Both the position numbers and the translations under genes were made by a program. From Streptomyces sp. NBC_00154 (lineage in GTDB: Bacteria; Actinomycetota; Actinomycetes; Streptomycetales; Streptomycetaceae), in assembly GCF_026342835.1 (NCBI RefSeq), contig NZ_JAPEMI010000002.1:1178001-1242000 (forward strand): a stretch of 64,000 nt of DNA. Reading direction: 5' to 3'. The notes under the pieces were generated by a model. That model did no database searches, had not been told where the DNA came from, and saw only the letters and a list, made by a program, of their open reading frames with translations. This document shows, piece after piece, positions 61,775 to 64,000 of this stretch (within the stretch, counting starts at the first letter, position 1; each line of letters opens with the position of its first letter).

Positions 61775-62944
61775 GTGCCCATGGAGATGGGGGAACCGGA
61801 CCGCGGGCGGCGGGCATGGCGCGACGGGCTGGTCAGGCGTCGTACAGCCGTGGCTCTGCTGGCCGGGGCGGCGGGGCTGGTCGTTCTAGGCACAGTGTTC
61901 GTCCTACTGCCGGGTGTGGTGGTCGACCACGATCTCGCCGGGGCGAGCGTCGCCGCACAGGATCGACTGAAGGCGGTGAACGATGTCCGTACGACGCTTC
62001 TGCAGGTGGTCGGCGGCCTGGTCGTGCTCTTCGGCGCGTATGCCACCTGGCGGCAACTGCGGGTGAGTCAGGACGGTTTGCGCGCCACCCAGGAGGGCTA
62101 CGTCACCGACCGATTCAGCCGGGCCGTCGACCAGCTCGGCAGCGACAAGCTGGATGTGCGCATCGGCGGGTTGCACGCGCTGTGGCGGATCGCGGAGCAG
62201 TCCGCCCGCGACCGGGAGGCCATCATCTCCATCCAGGCCGCGTATCTGCGTACGCACCTGCCCTGGCCACCCGCCGGGCCGGAATCACCGGCGGCAGACG
62301 TGCCCATCAACGACATCGCACCCCTGGAGGCTCGCGCCGCCGACGCCCAGGTGGCGCTGACCGCGCTCGGCGTGCTGTGCCAGCACCGGGAGCAGTCCTG
62401 GGTCAATCTCAGCATCACCGACTTGCGCCGGGCCGACTGCGACGGACTCTGGTTCCCCGAGGTCAACTTCGACCGCGCTTGCCTGGAGGCCGCCGGCCTG
62501 TACCACGCCAATCTGACCCAGGCGTCCCTGGTCTCGGTCAACCTGCGGCACGCCGACCTCACGACTGCGATTCTCCGCCGGGCTCGCTGCATTCTGGCCG
62601 ACCTACGGGGCGCGAAGCTGGTCGAAACCGACTTGCGTGACGCCGACTTCACTGAGACCGACCTGCGCGAGGCGAACCTGCGCAAGGCCGTCGCCCACGG
62701 CGCGGTCTTCCAACGCGCCGATCTCCGCATGGCCGACTTGCGCGGCACCGACTTGAGCACCGCCAACCTTGTCGAAGCACGCCTGACCGGCGCCGTGGCC
62801 AGCGAGCACACCCGCTGGCCCGCCGACTTCGACCACACGGCCGCCGGAGTCGTCGACACCGATGACCCCGGCCCCGAGCCCTCGCCCCTACTCCAGCCCC
62901 CGGGGATGACGTGGCAGGCGCCGCCGCTGCGGTCCACTCCCTGA
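61775..62944 (+). CDS. membrane-anchored pentapeptide-repeat protein
   Basis: 389 aa from GTG 61775 (ATG 61781 and 61787 are alternatives). Two N-terminal membrane spans (AVALLAGAAGLVVLGTVFVL and TTLLQVVGGLVVLFGAYATW) are followed by RFSRAVDQLGSDKLDVRIGG, LHALWRIAEQSARD, a conserved linker. From about 208 to 345 are pentapeptide repeats (ADLTTAILRRARCILADLRG...), predicted to fold as a quadrilateral beta-helix facing the cytoplasm. Widespread in Streptomyces; function unknown. Confidence 0.88.
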   Translation: MPMEMGEPDRGRRAWRDGLVRRRTAVALLAGAAGLVVLGTVFVLLPGVVVDHDLAGASVAAQDRLKAVNDVRTTLLQVVGGLVVLFGAYATWRQLRVSQDGLRATQEGYVTDRFSRAVDQLGSDKLDVRIGGLHALWRIAEQSARDREAIISIQAAYLRTHLPWPPAGPESPAADVPINDIAPLEARAADAQVALTALGVLCQHREQSWVNLSITDLRRADCDGLWFPEVNFDRACLEAAGLYHANLTQASLVSVNLRHADLTTAILRRARCILADLRGAKLVETDLRDADFTETDLREANLRKAVAHGAVFQRADLRMADLRGTDLSTANLVEARLTGAVASEHTRWPADFDHTAAGVVDTDDPGPEPSPLLQPPGMTWQAPPLRSTP

Positions 62945-63416
62945 CCAAGACGCGCCGGTCAAGACAGCGGCGACCGCGATCCGCCTGACGGCACCACTCC
63001 TCCTCAGCGGCGTCCTGATCGCGCAGGGGCCCAGACCGCCAGGCAGATCCGGAGCTGGTATCGCTCCCAAGGTCGTTAGCGTTCTGCGTGCCCAGTCTCT
63101 GTGCGAGACCCTGCTCCGCTGCCCCACGCTCCAGTGCCCCGCGTTCCCCCGAGCCGCCTCCGCGCCTCAGTGCGACCAAGCACACCCCGACCGCGGGGGC
63201 CTGTCCGGCGGATCGGTTCCCTTCATCGACCCGATCGGGCTGCGCCGACACAGTCGCTCTCACCCGCTGGTCAGCACACGCCGGCGCAGTGACCTACCCG
63301 ATCAACTCCGCCAACCACTCATGAAACGCCGCGAGTTCATCCGCCCTCATACTGGCGGCGGACCACCAGAGCCCACCGCCCGTCCAGACACCTGACAAAG
63401 CCCTGCCGGAGCAGCT
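62945..63416. other. intergenic stretch without a supported gene
   Basis: Open frames on both strands lack domains and starts with ribosome-binding sites. No hairpin stands out. Confidence 0.45.
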
Positions 63417-63797
63417 TCAGGCAGCCATGCGGGGGGATGAACTGCTGGGGTGTCTGAGGGCAAGGAGGTCCCGTGCGGTCATTGTGTCCGCGATCCTCAT
63501 GTGCGGAGCGGCCTCGGAGCAGCGGTGCTGGCGTTCCAGGACGCGGGCGAGAGCGAGGTGGGCCGAGGCGTGGGTGGGTTCGGCGCGCAGGACTTTGCGC
63601 AGCTCCGCCTCGGCCAGGGAGAGCTGTGCCGTGTAGTAGTAGGAGCGGGCGAGGAGCATGCGGAGGTCCAGGTTGCGGGGTGCCGCGGCAACCAGGTCGG
63701 TGAGGACCCGGGTGGCCGCGCGGTAACGCTGGGATTCGAAGAGGCGGCTCGCGTATTGCCGCCGCTCGTTCCAGTTCACTCCCTGTGCACCGGCCAT
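63417..63797 (-). CDS. tetratricopeptide-repeat protein
   Basis: 126 aa from ATG 63797, GGAG seven bases before (ATG 63824 is upstream in frame). Three TPR-like helix pairs: NERRQYASRLFESQRYRAAT, LDLRMLLARSYYYTAQLSLA, EAELRKVLRAEPTHASAHLA, LARVLERQHRCSEAAP. A protein-interaction scaffold; partner unknown. Confidence 0.85.
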   Translation of the reverse strand: MAGAQGVNWNERRQYASRLFESQRYRAATRVLTDLVAAAPRNLDLRMLLARSYYYTAQLSLAEAELRKVLRAEPTHASAHLALARVLERQHRCSEAAPHMRIADTMTARDLLALRHPSSSSPRMAA

Positions 63798-63855
63798 CAC
63801 ACTCTCCGCTCCTTCTACGAGCATCCGCTCAGTCGTCAGGCGCCCGAGGTCTTCC

Positions 63856-63885
63856 GGGGCAAGGAGCCGATGAACCCCTTGCCCC
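63856..63885. repeat. 9-bp hairpin near the right edge
   Basis: GGGGCAAGG (63856-63864) is perfectly inverted at 63877-63885 with a 12-base loop. It lies upstream of the TPR gene and may be a terminator for a gene outside the window. The remaining bases to 64000 are AT-richer, as for a promoter. Confidence 0.5.
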
Positions 63886-64000
63886 CTGTTCAGGCTTCGT
63901 TCGAATTCGAGTCATGCAATCCGGATTGGTCTAGGTTTGTTGCGTTCTGGCTGAATGAGTGGAGTGCGTCGCCCCGGTTTGCCATGATACAAACCTATTA

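Noticed and set aside
1..64000. CRISPR arrays, tRNA or rRNA genes
   Set aside because: No regularly spaced short repeats, no cloverleaf-like sequence with a TTCGA arm, and no rRNA-like tract were noticed by eye; short tRNAs could still be missed.

Overview
The window is high-GC actinobacterial DNA, almost certainly from a Streptomyces chromosome (inference). The signs are strong G/C bias at third codon positions, many GTG/TTG starts, ECF sigma factors, secreted subtilisins and glycoside hydrolases with actinobacterial signal peptides, and Streptomyces-type insertion sequences. Positions 1 to about 47,000 look like an accessory region, such as a chromosome arm or IS graveyard. Intact genes there are islands between insertion sequences and decayed fragments. 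From about 47,100 to 64,000 the DNA is mostly ordinary, well-spaced Streptomyces genes with one late IS.

Layout, 1-16.7 kb. An IS5-type element (59-1061) has cut a CBS-domain gene. A secreted alpha/beta hydrolase (1873-2712), a decayed MarR gene and a worn duplicate of a flavoprotein reductase tail follow. Next is an IS5-type element whose matched ends enclose a DUF4265 frame, then a broken radical-SAM gene. A 1,243-aa secreted subtilisin (5833-9564) and an ECF sigma factor with its membrane-anchored partner (10404-11733) are intact. An IS4 element (12056-13793) with a 10-bp target duplication sits directly upstream of an IS1380 transposase, followed by an IS110 element.

Layout, 16.7-34.3 kb. 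Intact genes are a disulfide-type flavoprotein reductase (17095-18591), a flavin split-barrel protein, and an Asp-nucleophile alpha/beta hydrolase. A divergent TetR / hemerythrin-flavin-barrel unit (21707-24037) has a readable operator-promoter region. The second subtilisin (25404-29176, minus) is a paralogue of the first and is broken by one frameshift after its signal peptide. IS1380 and IS30 relics, an HxlR regulator and an IS21 element (31478-33751) follow. The IS21 has split an ECF sigma gene, whose C-terminus survives on the far side.

Layout, 34.3-47.2 kb. This part holds an IS630 relic, a frameshifted lipoprotein, two small coupled genes, an AIPR abortive-infection gene beheaded by IS66, and a SecA-like ATPase (40041-42416). 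The ATPase lies between a full IS66 and an inverted partial IS66. An integrase-type IS and an extra complete SecY (44424-45731) follow. The SecA2-like ATPase and extra SecY, 2 kb apart, may be an accessory protein-export module carried by mobile DNA.

Layout, 47.2-64 kb. Genes here are a split-barrel oxidoreductase, a DHA2-type drug exporter and its MarR regulator, a small zinc-ribbon protein, and a coupled GH16 beta-glucanase / GH18 chitinase pair. Both glycosidases carry almost identical ricin-type lectin domains and are probably for fungal wall degradation. A GlcD-like FAD oxidase, a Cys-rich pentapeptide-repeat protein next to a radical-SAM protein with unusual cysteine spacing, an NADP-binding reductase and a GH25 lysozyme follow. 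An IS5-type element beside an HD-domain stub, a membrane pentapeptide-repeat protein and a TPR protein complete the window. No rRNA, tRNA or CRISPR array was seen.
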